Assembly: GCA_026387915.1 (NCBI GenBank)
Contig: JAPLKS010000022.1
Span: 248,001-312,000, forward strand
DNA: 64,000 bases
Direction: 5' to 3'
Source of the DNA: Gemmatimonadota bacterium
GTDB lineage: Bacteria; Gemmatimonadota; Gemmatimonadetes; Gemmatimonadales; Gemmatimonadaceae
The notes beneath the pieces were generated by a model. That model had not been told where the DNA came from. It searched no databases and saw nothing but the letters and a program-made list of their open reading frames with translations. Within the stretch, counting starts at the first letter, position 1. Every line of letters starts with the position of its first letter. The position numbers were made by a program, and so were the translations under genes. Shown piece after piece: positions 17,586 through 25,763 of the stretch.

Positions 17586-18161
17586 TTATTTGGACAACCG
17601 CTTGGCGGCCGTCTGCTGAAGGACTTCTTCCATCCGGCCACTGCTGCCGCACTGGATACGATTGCTCCCGCCAGGTTCCTGACCGGATGCCACAAGTCCA
17701 ATGCGCACCTTGGTGTGCGAGGCATCGATTGGGTCGATCAGCACAAGTAGCACCACCGTCAGGCGATACGACTCTGCATTTGGTGCTCCGGTTGGCCCCT
17801 GACCGCAATCCAGAATGCGCGACAGGCGAAGTCCGCCAAGTGAGCCACTGGGCAAAATGCGCATACTGCCAATCAACCCAGCAACGGAGTCTCTGGTATC
17901 CACCGGAATCTTGAGGTCGTCGAGCGCGCCCGCGATGGCCGTAAAGGCTTTACCCGATGGGGCGTCTAGCGAGAGATCGATCACGACATCTTCGATAGGA
18001 AACGGTGCCCGCCAGCCTGGCAGCGAGATGCGGGCTCGTGTTTCTTGCGCCAGCGCGGCCGACGCCGCGAGGGTCAGCGCGGCGATGACCAACATGCTGC
18101 GCCACACGCGGCTTGGGGCGTGCGCACGGTATGAAGGCAGCTCGACGGCACGTTGTGTCAT
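17586..18161 (-). CDS. Secreted protein of unknown function, tandem paralogue B
   Basis: 191 residues from ATG 18161 (MTQRAVELPSYRAHAPSRVW), followed by a hydrophobic segment SMLVIAALTLAASAALAQ; a start at the inner ATG (MLVIAALTL) is an alternative. Paralogue of the 17040-17573 product (see shared motifs there), so a tandem duplication of an unrecognised exported family. The 12-base gap and shared strand suggest co-transcription with paralogue A and possibly the molybdopterin enzyme. Confidence 0.7.
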   Translation of the reverse strand: MTQRAVELPSYRAHAPSRVWRSMLVIAALTLAASAALAQETRARISLPGWRAPFPIEDVVIDLSLDAPSGKAFTAIAGALDDLKIPVDTRDSVAGLIGSMRILPSGSLGGLRLSRILDCGQGPTGAPNAESYRLTVVLLVLIDPIDASHTKVRIGLVASGQEPGGSNRIQCGSSGRMEEVLQQTAAKRLSK

Positions 18162-18297
18162 ACGGCGAATCCTGTTCGCTGGGTGAGGAAGCCGGGCCGG
18201 CCCTCGGCGCGAGTTCCTCATACAATGTGGTGCGTCACAGCGACGAATGCGAGATTCTCCTCAACTCGCAACGGTGGAGCGTCTCCGAGCTCCCGAA

Positions 18298-18840
18298 TCA
18301 GGCCTCGCCCCACACTCCAGGCGGCGTGAGCGGAATCTCTCGGCGCTGCACGTCCTGTTTGTACTCACAAAATCCGCGAGCTTCATAATTGGCCAGTGCG
18401 GCCGGGTGATCGAGATCGCAGGTGTTCAGGAGCACGCGTCGCGCGCCCATGGCCCACGCCCGTGCCACTGTCTCGCTGAGCATATGTGCGCCGAGACCCT
18501 GCCCAATGAAGGCATCGAGCAGCCCGAAGTACTGGATCTCGACACTTCCGTCGTCGTGCGGCGCGAGCTCGGCGTATCCGGCGGGGACACCGTCCACCGA
18601 GAGTACCCAAGTTTCCATCCCCGGCTGCTCGAGGTACGCCATCCACTGCGCGCGCGTCCACGGGAGCCGGTCCATCCAGAACCAGCGATGGCCGACCGTG
18701 GCATAAAAGAAGCGGTTCAGCTCCGGCATTGGCGCGCCCACGCGCGCAAAGGTCACACCCGCGCGGACGCTCGGTTTGGCCATAAAGTCGGCGGGTGAGT
18801 CGAGCGACAGGTAGCGGATGGTGACGTCGCGGAGCGGCAT
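18298..18840 (-). CDS. GNAT-family N-acetyltransferase
   Basis: 180 residues from ATG 18840 (MPLRDVTIRYLSL). The acetyl-CoA pattern of GNAT enzymes is visible: EIQYFGLLDAFIGQGLGAHM gives the beta4-beta5 region and a Q-x-x-G-x-G/A-like loop, followed by LLNTCDLDHPAALANYEARGF. Substrate unknown. It is divergent from the AlaX gene (64 bp between starts), so the two may share a promoter region. Confidence 0.82.
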   Translation of the reverse strand: MPLRDVTIRYLSLDSPADFMAKPSVRAGVTFARVGAPMPELNRFFYATVGHRWFWMDRLPWTRAQWMAYLEQPGMETWVLSVDGVPAGYAELAPHDDGSVEIQYFGLLDAFIGQGLGAHMLSETVARAWAMGARRVLLNTCDLDHPAALANYEARGFCEYKQDVQRREIPLTPPGVWGEA

Positions 18841-18903
18841 ATGGCGAAAAATAACGAATCGCGGGGCTTGCGAGCATCCTGCCGCGGATTCTTCGTACAC
18901 CAT

Positions 18904-20076
18904 ATGACATCACACCCCGATCGCCTCTATTACACCGACGCCTACCTCCGAGAGTTTGCTTCGGACGTGCTGGCGGTGGACGGTACCCGCGTCACGCTCG
19001 CCGCGACCGCCTTTTATCCGACCTCAGGCGGGCAGCCGTTCGATACGGGCACCCTCAACGGCGCGCGCGTGGTCGATGTGATCGACGAAGACGACCGCAT
19101 TGTGCACGTGCTCGACCGTGCGCCCAGCTTCGCGGTTGGGGACACCGTAAAAGGCACTATCGACTGGCCACGGCGTTGGGATCACATGCAGCAGCACACC
19201 GGACAACATTTGCTCTCGGCGGTATTCGCCGATCTGTTTGGGCACAAAACACTCAGTGTGCATTTCGGCGACGAATCGGCGACCCTCGACCTCGACACCG
19301 ACATGCTGAGCGCCGACGCGGCGCGGCGCGCGGAACGACGCGCAAACGAAATCGTACTTGAAGGGCGATTGGTAACTGTGTCGTTCGAGGATGCCCGTAC
19401 GGCCATTGGGCTGCGCAAACCAAGTGACCGCGACGGTGACCTGCGGGTGGTTGGCATTGATGGCGTGGATCGGAGCGCGTGCGGCGGAACGCACGTGCGT
19501 TCAACGGCGGAGATTGGACCCATCACGTTGCGGCGGATTGAGAAGACCAAAAAGGCTGTGCGCGTAGAGTTCCGCTGCGGGTGGCGTGCACTCGATCGTG
19601 CGCGCGCCGACTTCGCTGTGTTGCAGGAGATGGCAGCGCAGCTGACGGCGGGGATTGATGAACTGCCGGCGCTCGTGACCATGCGCATTGAATCAGAGCG
19701 GTCGGCGGATGCTGAGCGTCGGAAACTCGCGGAGCAACTCGCGGTCTTTCAGTTGCGTGAACTGCGTGCCGCGACCGCACCGTCGGCAGACGGAACCGTG
19801 CGCATCGTAGAGACGGCCGCGACGATGGACGCGCTCCGCCTGCGGGCGCAGGCGGCGTCGCTCGAATCGCGTACGTTGTATTTCGGCTCCGCCGGTGCTC
19901 CGCCCGCTGTGGTGTTTGCGGCGAGCGAAGACAGCGGCGTGAATGCTGGCGCCGTACTCAAGTCGGCGTTGACGGCCGCTGGCGGCCGCGGCGGTGGCTC
20001 GCCGCGAGTGGCGCAGGGCACGGTCGCGGATCCCGCAGCACTCGAAGCAGTGCGACGTGATGTGATCGGCGGCTGA
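18904..20076 (+). CDS. Alanyl-tRNA editing protein (AlaX, long form)
   Basis: 390 residues from ATG 18904 (MTSHPDRLYYTDAYL); the open frame upstream overlaps the divergent gene and is not used. A stand-alone editing domain related to AlaRS that hydrolyses Ser-tRNA(Ala) or Gly-tRNA(Ala). The zinc site is intact: HTGQH (His98, His102) and SACGGTH (Cys193, His197). The last ~100 residues carry a DHHA1-like domain ending GGRGGGSPRVAQG, which marks the long AlaX type. Confidence 0.9.
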   Translation: MTSHPDRLYYTDAYLREFASDVLAVDGTRVTLAATAFYPTSGGQPFDTGTLNGARVVDVIDEDDRIVHVLDRAPSFAVGDTVKGTIDWPRRWDHMQQHTGQHLLSAVFADLFGHKTLSVHFGDESATLDLDTDMLSADAARRAERRANEIVLEGRLVTVSFEDARTAIGLRKPSDRDGDLRVVGIDGVDRSACGGTHVRSTAEIGPITLRRIEKTKKAVRVEFRCGWRALDRARADFAVLQEMAAQLTAGIDELPALVTMRIESERSADAERRKLAEQLAVFQLRELRAATAPSADGTVRIVETAATMDALRLRAQAASLESRTLYFGSAGAPPAVVFAASEDSGVNAGAVLKSALTAAGGRGGGSPRVAQGTVADPAALEAVRRDVIGG

Positions 20077-20110
20077 TACACACTCGGCCTAAGCGCGTTA
20101 GCTTTTGCAG

Positions 20111-20785
20111 ATGCCATCCAAACGCCAACTTCTCACGGCCATCGTCGTGGCGCTGGTCGGGGCCGGACTGATCGCCGTAGAGAGCGCCGGCCTCCGCACC
20201 GCGGTGTATGTGCTCAAGCCCCTCGCGACCTTGCTGGTGCTTGGCATGGTCCTTACCTCACGGCCTCTCCCGTCACGGCAGTATCAGCTGCTCATCGCGG
20301 GCGGTATGGTGTGGTCGATCGCGGGCGACGTATTCCTGATGTGGCCTGCGTCGCTCTTTGCGCAGGGACTCGGCTGCTTTTTGGTCGCGCACTTCTTCTA
20401 CATTGGCGCCTTTGCCACGCACGGCGCAGGACGCACCGCGGGGATCAAACCGCTTCTCCCGTTTGCGCTCATTGCCGGCACGATGCTCGCCATTCTCTGG
20501 CCCGGCCTTGGCGCGTTGCGCATTCCCGTGGCGGCGTACGTTGGCGTGATATCCACGATGGCTTGGCAGGCGTGGGGGCGTGCGCTCAACCTGCGTTCCG
20601 CCGCCGCGTGGCGTGGGGCGATTGGTGCGTTCTGTTTTCTCGTGTCGGATTCGGCCATCGCGCTCAATCGTTTTCACGCGCCGATTGGCGACGCGTTTAC
20701 CTCGCGGCTCATTATCACGAGCACCTATCTCGTGGCGCAGTGGATGATTGCGAGCACGGTTGGCGAGGACGAATCCGCCGGGTAG
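20111..20785 (+). CDS. YhhN/lysoplasmalogenase-family membrane protein
   Basis: 224 residues from ATG 20111. Almost entirely hydrophobic, with about seven or eight membrane segments, and a YhhN-like central motif (SIAGDVFLMWPASLFAQGL then FLVAHFFYIGAF). Related enzymes cleave the vinyl-ether bond of lysoplasmalogens; many bacterial members are uncharacterised. It follows AlaX by 34 bases and may be co-transcribed. Confidence 0.82.
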   Translation: MPSKRQLLTAIVVALVGAGLIAVESAGLRTAVYVLKPLATLLVLGMVLTSRPLPSRQYQLLIAGGMVWSIAGDVFLMWPASLFAQGLGCFLVAHFFYIGAFATHGAGRTAGIKPLLPFALIAGTMLAILWPGLGALRIPVAAYVGVISTMAWQAWGRALNLRSAAAWRGAIGAFCFLVSDSAIALNRFHAPIGDAFTSRLIITSTYLVAQWMIASTVGEDESAG

Positions 20786-20846
20786 TTCGCGGGTAGTTCG
20801 CAATACGGCTGGCTTCAGTTTCGCACGGCTGTCACGCCGCCGCGTG

Positions 20847-20873
20847 CGCGCCGCTCACTTTGTGGGCGGCGCG
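20847..20873 (-). terminator. Hairpin at the end of the CDF gene
   Basis: CGCGCCGC (20847-20854) pairs with GCGGCGCG (20866-20873), with an inner CAC/GTG. It includes the CDF stop codon (20855-20857), as in several other gene ends here. Confidence 0.6.
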
Positions 20874-21760
20874 TGCTGCTCGTAGGGCTCAAGGTGCACC
20901 AACACCGATTCGACTTGCGGAACCGCCTTGCGGATGGCGCTCTTCACTTTTCCGCCCACCACGTGCGCGTCACGTATCGGAAGCGTGGGGTCGGTCTGCA
21001 CGTGCAGAATGACGCGATATGTCAGTCCGGTTTTCCGTACCGCGAGCTTTTCCGTGGCGAGCACCCCTTCCACACTCTCGGCTGCCTTGCGCACGGGTTC
21101 CACCACGTCCTGCCCCGGCATGCGATCCATCAGATCGTTGAGCGCCGGACGTAGCATCGACGCGCCGTTGAAGGCAATGATGGCCGAGGCGAGCAACGCC
21201 GCCCAGTCATCGGCCGACTCCCATCCCTTGCCACCAACCAGCGCAATGCTGATGCCAATGAACGCCGCCGCCGAAGTGAGGACGTCGCTCATATGATGCC
21301 ACGCATCCGCCTGCACGGCGGCGCTGCCAATTTCCGATCCCACCGTCTTCACGCGACGTGACAGGATCCATTTGATGATCATGACCGCCACCAGCACGCC
21401 GAGGGTCCAAGCGGCCGGCGTGTGATGTGGTGTGCGAATTTCAAGAATCGACTCAATTCCAATACCGAGGGCCGCGCCTAACAGCATCAGCGCAACCACA
21501 GCCGCGGCAAGTGCTTCGGCTTTGCCGTACCCAAACGGAAACTCTTCGTCGGGGGCTTTTCCCGCCATTCGCAGCCCGCCCCACACAATGAGCGACGAAA
21601 AAATGTCGGCGGTGGATTCCACTGCATCTGCCACGAGCGCATACGCATTGCCGACGAGTCCAGCGACCAACTTTGTGACCGCCAGCACCACATTGATCAA
21701 CATGCCGATCTGCGCCGAGCGAATGCCGCGCTGCACATCGGTGTGGAGAGAATCGCTCAT
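20855..21760 (-). CDS. Cation diffusion facilitator (CDF) metal transporter
   Basis: 301 residues from ATG 21760, whose ATGA overlaps the stop of the upstream ligase gene, giving translational coupling. CDF proton/metal antiporter with six membrane segments. Metal-site residues are visible in TM2 (YALVADAVESTADIFSS) and TM5 (VQADAWHHMSDVLTS), and there is a C-terminal cytoplasmic dimer domain (LHVQTDPTLPIRDAHVVGGK). The TM2 pair reads D-x-x-x-S/D; metal specificity (Zn, Fe or Mn) is not assigned. Confidence 0.9.
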   Translation of the reverse strand: MSDSLHTDVQRGIRSAQIGMLINVVLAVTKLVAGLVGNAYALVADAVESTADIFSSLIVWGGLRMAGKAPDEEFPFGYGKAEALAAAVVALMLLGAALGIGIESILEIRTPHHTPAAWTLGVLVAVMIIKWILSRRVKTVGSEIGSAAVQADAWHHMSDVLTSAAAFIGISIALVGGKGWESADDWAALLASAIIAFNGASMLRPALNDLMDRMPGQDVVEPVRKAAESVEGVLATEKLAVRKTGLTYRVILHVQTDPTLPIRDAHVVGGKVKSAIRKAVPQVESVLVHLEPYEQHAPPTK

Positions 21761-23379
21761 GGTTTTCCTGGACATGCCGCAAGAACGCGCTTTGGCGCCG
21801 GCGCCTGAGGGAACAACGCGCGCGCCGCGAGCGCCTGTGCGCGGGCGTCGGCGCACTTGCCACGCGCCAGTTGAGTTTCGGCCGCGCGCACACGAATGCG
21901 AAAGTTGCCCGGGTCTCGTGCGGTGGCGCTTTCAAGCGCTGTCACCGTACCGAGGCCGTACAGTCGCATCGCTTCGACGCGGCCCGCCGAGGTGATAATG
22001 GCAACAGACTGCGCCGCGAGCAGTAAGAGCGGCAACATCACCCGCGAGGGAGGGGCGAAGGTGAACGTGCCTTCGTCCTTGCCGGCCGGCAACAAGGCGC
22101 CCGTTGCCGCCATTACGAGAATCAGTGGCATCGGCAACAAGAGGACGGCGTCGAATGCCCCCTCGACCACCGCCACAAACACCGTCACCACGCCAGCGAG
22201 TGCCGCGAGCCGCGCCGCGCTGGAACGCGTGGCGTCGTAGCGCGCGCGTACGCCGGCACTGAGGACCGTAAAAAAGAATGCGATGAGCGCCAACGCTGCA
22301 ATCGGACCTCGCTCGGAGACCGCCGCCACCCAATCGCTGCTCGGCCACGGATTGGCCGCCATGCCGGTGGCTTCCGCAATCGAGGGATCATCGCTTGGCG
22401 CATACGCCGGATACTGCACCGCCCAGTTGCCGGGCCCCACGCCGAACGCCGCGTGCGACGCGGTCATCTTGAGCGAGTTCACATACTGTTTGAGTCGCCC
22501 GCGACCACTTCCCTCTTTGTAGTTGACGACCCCTTTGACCGACTCGAGATACGGGTTGTCGCTTTTCCAGTCGAGGGCATTCGGAATGGTGAGCGCAAGG
22601 ACGACACCCGCGAAGAGCGACGCGAGGACCACCAGCACACGACGTCGCTGCGCGGGTTCGAGCAGTGCGGGCCCTCGCACCACGAGGGCGAGCGCCATCA
22701 CACCACCGATCATCAGGGCAAGCCACGCCGCGCGTGTGCGGGACAGCACCAACGCCGCAGCACACGCGAGCAGGCCGATGGTCGTCAACACGGTTCCGGT
22801 GCGTCGTCGTGCCGCGAGTGCACCCCACACAAGGAGTGGCACGCCGGCGGCGGCGAGATGCGCCATAAAGTTGCGATTGCCGAAGGTGCCGCCCGGCGCT
22901 CGCGACAACGTGGCAAAATCAAAGCGCGCGCCGTATGCCTGTGCCAGCGCCGTGCCCGCGCCAATGACAACGACCGCTGCCAAGCCCGCGCTGAGAATTC
23001 CCGCGAGCCCGGCCACTGCCAAGCGGCGCGCACTCCAATAGATGATGGCGCCACTCACACTCAGGGTGATGGCGCGAAAGGCCGCCCAGTGGTTGGTGGC
23101 GAACAACCCCGACGCCAGCGACAGCACGAGCCAGGCCCCAAGCAGGAAGTCCGCACGACCCAACCGCACGCCGCGAGCGTGTGCGAGAGTCGCCGTACCA
23201 GTGACCGCGGCCGCGACGTGCACCGCGAGCTCCTTGGGCGCGAGAAAGCGGTCGAGGTCGAAGCTCCGGTACGGTAGCACCAAGAGCACGGCGGCCAGCG
23301 CCCCCACGACGATTGCCACAAGGGCAATCCAGTCGGTGATGGAGCGATCGGTGGGGGGCGCGGCGCTAGTGGGGGTCAC
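21757..23379 (-). CDS. O-antigen ligase/polymerase-family membrane protein
   Basis: 540 residues from GTG 23379. About 10-12 membrane segments and a large external loop with the Wzy_C pattern (GNRNFMAHLAAAGVPLLV, LSRTRAAWLALMIGG, then FGVGPGNWAVQYP). This family ligates or polymerises glycans on the outer face of the inner membrane. The last ~60 residues are soluble and TPR-like (ALESATARDPGNFRIRVRAA). No other glycan genes are adjacent, so the substrate is unknown; a GT39-like enzyme lies 25 kb away. Confidence 0.85.
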   Translation of the reverse strand: MTPTSAAPPTDRSITDWIALVAIVVGALAAVLLVLPYRSFDLDRFLAPKELAVHVAAAVTGTATLAHARGVRLGRADFLLGAWLVLSLASGLFATNHWAAFRAITLSVSGAIIYWSARRLAVAGLAGILSAGLAAVVVIGAGTALAQAYGARFDFATLSRAPGGTFGNRNFMAHLAAAGVPLLVWGALAARRRTGTVLTTIGLLACAAALVLSRTRAAWLALMIGGVMALALVVRGPALLEPAQRRRVLVVLASLFAGVVLALTIPNALDWKSDNPYLESVKGVVNYKEGSGRGRLKQYVNSLKMTASHAAFGVGPGNWAVQYPAYAPSDDPSIAEATGMAANPWPSSDWVAAVSERGPIAALALIAFFFTVLSAGVRARYDATRSSAARLAALAGVVTVFVAVVEGAFDAVLLLPMPLILVMAATGALLPAGKDEGTFTFAPPSRVMLPLLLLAAQSVAIITSAGRVEAMRLYGLGTVTALESATARDPGNFRIRVRAAETQLARGKCADARAQALAARALFPQAPAPKRVLAACPGKP

Positions 23380-23426
23380 GGGACTGAAAGGTCGCCCGTC
23401 GCGTTGCCGCTGGCAATCAGAGAGCG

Positions 23427-23455
23427 GCCGTTACATAGGCTGCGGCTGTAACGGC
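23427..23455 (-). terminator. Hairpin after the cbb3-like gene
   Basis: A 9-bp perfect stem (GCCGTTACA 23427-23435 with TGTAACGGC 23447-23455), loop 11. It overlaps the stop codon of the 23431-23886 gene. No T-run. Confidence 0.5.
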
Positions 23456-23886
23456 ACCGTGCGCCCGCCGCGGCCAATAACCGCCCGCATGGGGCTGGCG
23501 TTGATCGTGCGCCACACGTTCACAATGAAGCAATAGGCGGCGAGCCCCGATCCCACGGCTCCGGCAATGATCACCCCCTGAGAGGCGGGCAATCCGGCGG
23601 CGCGCAATGCAAAACCACCGGCGAGCAGTGCCAAACCACCCTGCGCCAGCCAGAACTGCGCCTCGGCCATGCGCCGATACACCAGCGGCTGACCAAAGAA
23701 ACGCGGAATGATGTGCAGTGCCACGCCGTAGATGATCTGCGCCACAAACCCGAGGAGATTGATATGCAGATGGGCGGTGCGATACACCACCAGCCCCGGC
23801 CACACCGTCATGGCGAGCCCGAGGGTCACACCGACGCCAAGCCAAAAGAGGCTCGATTTCATAAACGCGCGCACGAACCAATCCAC
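23431..23886 (-). CDS. Small membrane protein related to cbb3-type oxidase subunit I
   Basis: 151 residues. Start taken as GTG 23886 because GGGAGG lies just upstream (spacing 4) and all conserved sequence lies downstream; the open frame continues to 24219 without coding features. Four membrane segments with TAHLHINLLGFVAQIIYGVA and HIIPRFFGQPL, which recall the heme-ligand histidine region of heme-copper oxidase subunit I, but it is far too short to be an oxidase. Such short proteins occur in several phyla as 'cbb3-like'; function unknown. Confidence 0.7.
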   Translation of the reverse strand: MDWFVRAFMKSSLFWLGVGVTLGLAMTVWPGLVVYRTAHLHINLLGFVAQIIYGVALHIIPRFFGQPLVYRRMAEAQFWLAQGGLALLAGGFALRAAGLPASQGVIIAGAVGSGLAAYCFIVNVWRTINASPMRAVIGRGGRTVPLQPQPM

Positions 23887-24021
23887 GGGTCCTCCCGATT
23901 GTGGGGTAGGGTGTCTGGGGGGACTCTGACATAGTAACCACCGCGATGGGTGAAAGCCGTCGGGAATGGTGATATCTTCCGTCAGGCGCTCCCCGACCCC
24001 ACGCGCCCTACGGAGGCATTC

Positions 24022-24198
24022 GTGACGCAGTACGATGACAAAAAAATTCAGGCGCTCGTCAAGAAGCTGAGCAAAACGGCGAAGCCCAAGACAGATGGCC
24101 TGAAGACCTACGACAAAACGGCGCCGCAGCGCACTGCGGACGATACGGCGATTGAACGTGATCGGTTCTTCAAAGAAATGAAGCGCCGCGAGTTCTGA
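24022..24198 (+). CDS. Small charged protein of unknown function
   Basis: 58 residues from GTG 24022, with GGAGG five bases upstream (24012-24016). Very rich in Lys (KKIQALVKKLSKTAKPKTDG) and ends FFKEMKRREF. No membrane segment and no family recognised; possibly a nucleic-acid-binding or ribosome-associated small protein by composition only. It is divergent from the cbb3-like gene. Confidence 0.6.
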   Translation: MTQYDDKKIQALVKKLSKTAKPKTDGLKTYDKTAPQRTADDTAIERDRFFKEMKRREF

Positions 24199-24251
24199 AA
24201 CCCGTGCCCTACCCCGCACCGTAGGGCAACTATCGGACGCCGGAGGGCACG

Positions 24252-24491
24252 ATGTTGGCCTTGTTGCGGGTAATTGTCTTTGAGTGGATCCTGGCGCGCC
24301 TTGGGCTGCGCTGGTTGATCCTGCTCCTCGTCGGCGTGCCAGCCGCGCTGTTGTTCTTTATCGGTATTCCGACACTGCTCGTATTCGGAATCGCCGCCGC
24401 GCTGGTGTGGCGCATGTTGCGCCGGCCAGCGCCTGCAGCGCCTGCAGCGCCTGCCGCGCCTGCCGCACCCGCCGCACCTTCAGCGCCGTAG
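24252..24491 (+). CDS. Small membrane protein with Ala-Pro tail
   Basis: 79 residues from ATG 24252 with GGAGG upstream. A hydrophobic region (LGLRWLILLLVGVPAALLFF then LLVFGIAAALVW) gives one or two membrane segments, followed by RMLRRP and an AAP-repeat tail. Function unknown. It ends 12 bases inside the 3' end of the convergent phosphodiesterase gene. Confidence 0.6.
   Translation: MLALLRVIVFEWILARLGLRWLILLLVGVPAALLFFIGIPTLLVFGIAAALVWRMLRRPAPAAPAAPAAPAAPAAPSAP
24428..24487 (+). repeat. 9-bp tandem repeats encoding the AAP tail
   Basis: Three identical agcgcctgc units (24428-24454), then degenerate units to 24487. Each codes for Ala-Pro-Ala in phase, so copy number can drift without frameshift. 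Confidence 0.8.
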
Positions 24492-25763
24492 GATTGCGCG
24501 AACGGAATCTACGCTACCGTCCGTTTTTGCCGGCTTTACTCCCAGCAACTCGGCGAGCAACGAGTACACGTGCACATTCTGGAACGCGGGCACGGTGATG
24601 CCGCCGGTTTTGATTCCCGGTCCGGCCGCAACAAATGTGGCGCTCATCGACTGCAACTGATTGTCGTAGCCGTGCGCGCCGCCTTTCGGTTTGCCGCCAG
24701 GGAGTGCGAACCGTGCATGCGAACTGACGCTCCATCCCTCATCTGATATTCCGATGATCGCCGGCACGCGCGCGCCGTCGGCATAGTGCAGTCGTGCGGG
24801 AAGCTCCGCCTTGCGGTACACGGCGAGATGCGGATGCGCACCGTGCAGCTGGCGATACACATACGCCTCTTTGCCTGCTTTCGGCGCGAGTGCGGCGATG
24901 GGCGTCCAGTCAATGACTTCGAGACTATCGAGCGATACGAAGTCGTCAAGAAAGATGGTTCGCTCTGGCGCGATCGGCGTCATGCCATGATCTGACACCA
25001 CGATGACATTCGTGAAATCGGTCAGCCCGAGTCGCGCGATGCCGGCGACCAGCGCGCCAACGCAGCTATCCACCCGTGCAATTGCCGCGTCTGCCTCGGG
25101 CGTGAACGGCCCGTAGCGGTGCGAGGCATCGTCTACGTCACTGAAGTAGATCGTCGCAAAACGCGGAGCGCGCTCTTTGGGTAATCCCAACCATTCGAGC
25201 ACGGTGTTGATGCGCGCGGCGTGGCCAACGCGATCCGAATACTTGGCGTAAAATGTCGGACGTACGCCCCCGATCTCCGCCTCGGCGCCGGGCCAGAAGT
25301 ACGGCGCCGCGCGCACACCGTGTCGTTCCGCTGTTACCCAAATGGGTTCGCCGCCCCACCAGCGACCGTCGCGCACCTGTGGGTTGTCTCCCACTGCAAA
25401 CCGCCCAAGCACAGAATCGGAGACCACGTTCGCCACGATGCCGTGGTGCGCAGGATAGAGCCCCGTAACCAACGTATAGTGGTTGGGAAATGTCTTGCTC
25501 GGAAAACTCGGCACCATGCGTTCGGCGTGCACGCCGCGCGCGGCGAGTGCCCGCAGATTGACGGCGGCGGGGCGCTGTAAATATTCGGAGCGAAAGGCGT
25601 CGAGCGAAATAAGTAGCGTGATCGGTTCGCGTGGCTGCTGCACCGCCTGCTGCACCGCCTGCGGCACCGTCGACTGCGCGATCGCCGCACGAGATAACAG
25701 CCATGCGCCAAAGAGAATCGCGCGCCCGACGGCACGCGGACGTCCGGCACTAGCTCGCGGCAT
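24480..25763 (-). CDS. Exported nucleotide pyrophosphatase/phosphodiesterase (NPP/ENPP family)
   Basis: 427 residues from ATG 25763, overlapping the acyl-CoA ligase end by 14 bp. A signal peptide is visible (AVGRAILFGAWLLSRAAIAQ). Alkaline-phosphatase-superfamily metal and catalytic residues are in place: Asp55 (ISLDAFRSEYL), the nucleophile Thr91 in FPSKTFPNHYTLVTGLYPAH, DVDDASHRYGP, VVSDHGMT and HGYDN. It hydrolyses phosphodiester or pyrophosphate bonds of nucleotides or related esters in the periplasm. Length and motif order match bacterial NPPs. Confidence 0.92.
   Translation of the reverse strand: MPRASAGRPRAVGRAILFGAWLLSRAAIAQSTVPQAVQQAVQQPREPITLLISLDAFRSEYLQRPAAVNLRALAARGVHAERMVPSFPSKTFPNHYTLVTGLYPAHHGIVANVVSDSVLGRFAVGDNPQVRDGRWWGGEPIWVTAERHGVRAAPYFWPGAEAEIGGVRPTFYAKYSDRVGHAARINTVLEWLGLPKERAPRFATIYFSDVDDASHRYGPFTPEADAAIARVDSCVGALVAGIARLGLTDFTNVIVVSDHGMTPIAPERTIFLDDFVSLDSLEVIDWTPIAALAPKAGKEAYVYRQLHGAHPHLAVYRKAELPARLHYADGARVPAIIGISDEGWSVSSHARFALPGGKPKGGAHGYDNQLQSMSATFVAAGPGIKTGGITVPAFQNVHVYSLLAELLGVKPAKTDGSVDSVRAILRR

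Noticed and set aside
24428-24487. Short regular repeats as a CRISPR-like array
   Set aside because: Units are 9 bp, without spacers, and encode an in-frame Ala-Pro tail. No CRISPR array or cas gene was seen in the window.
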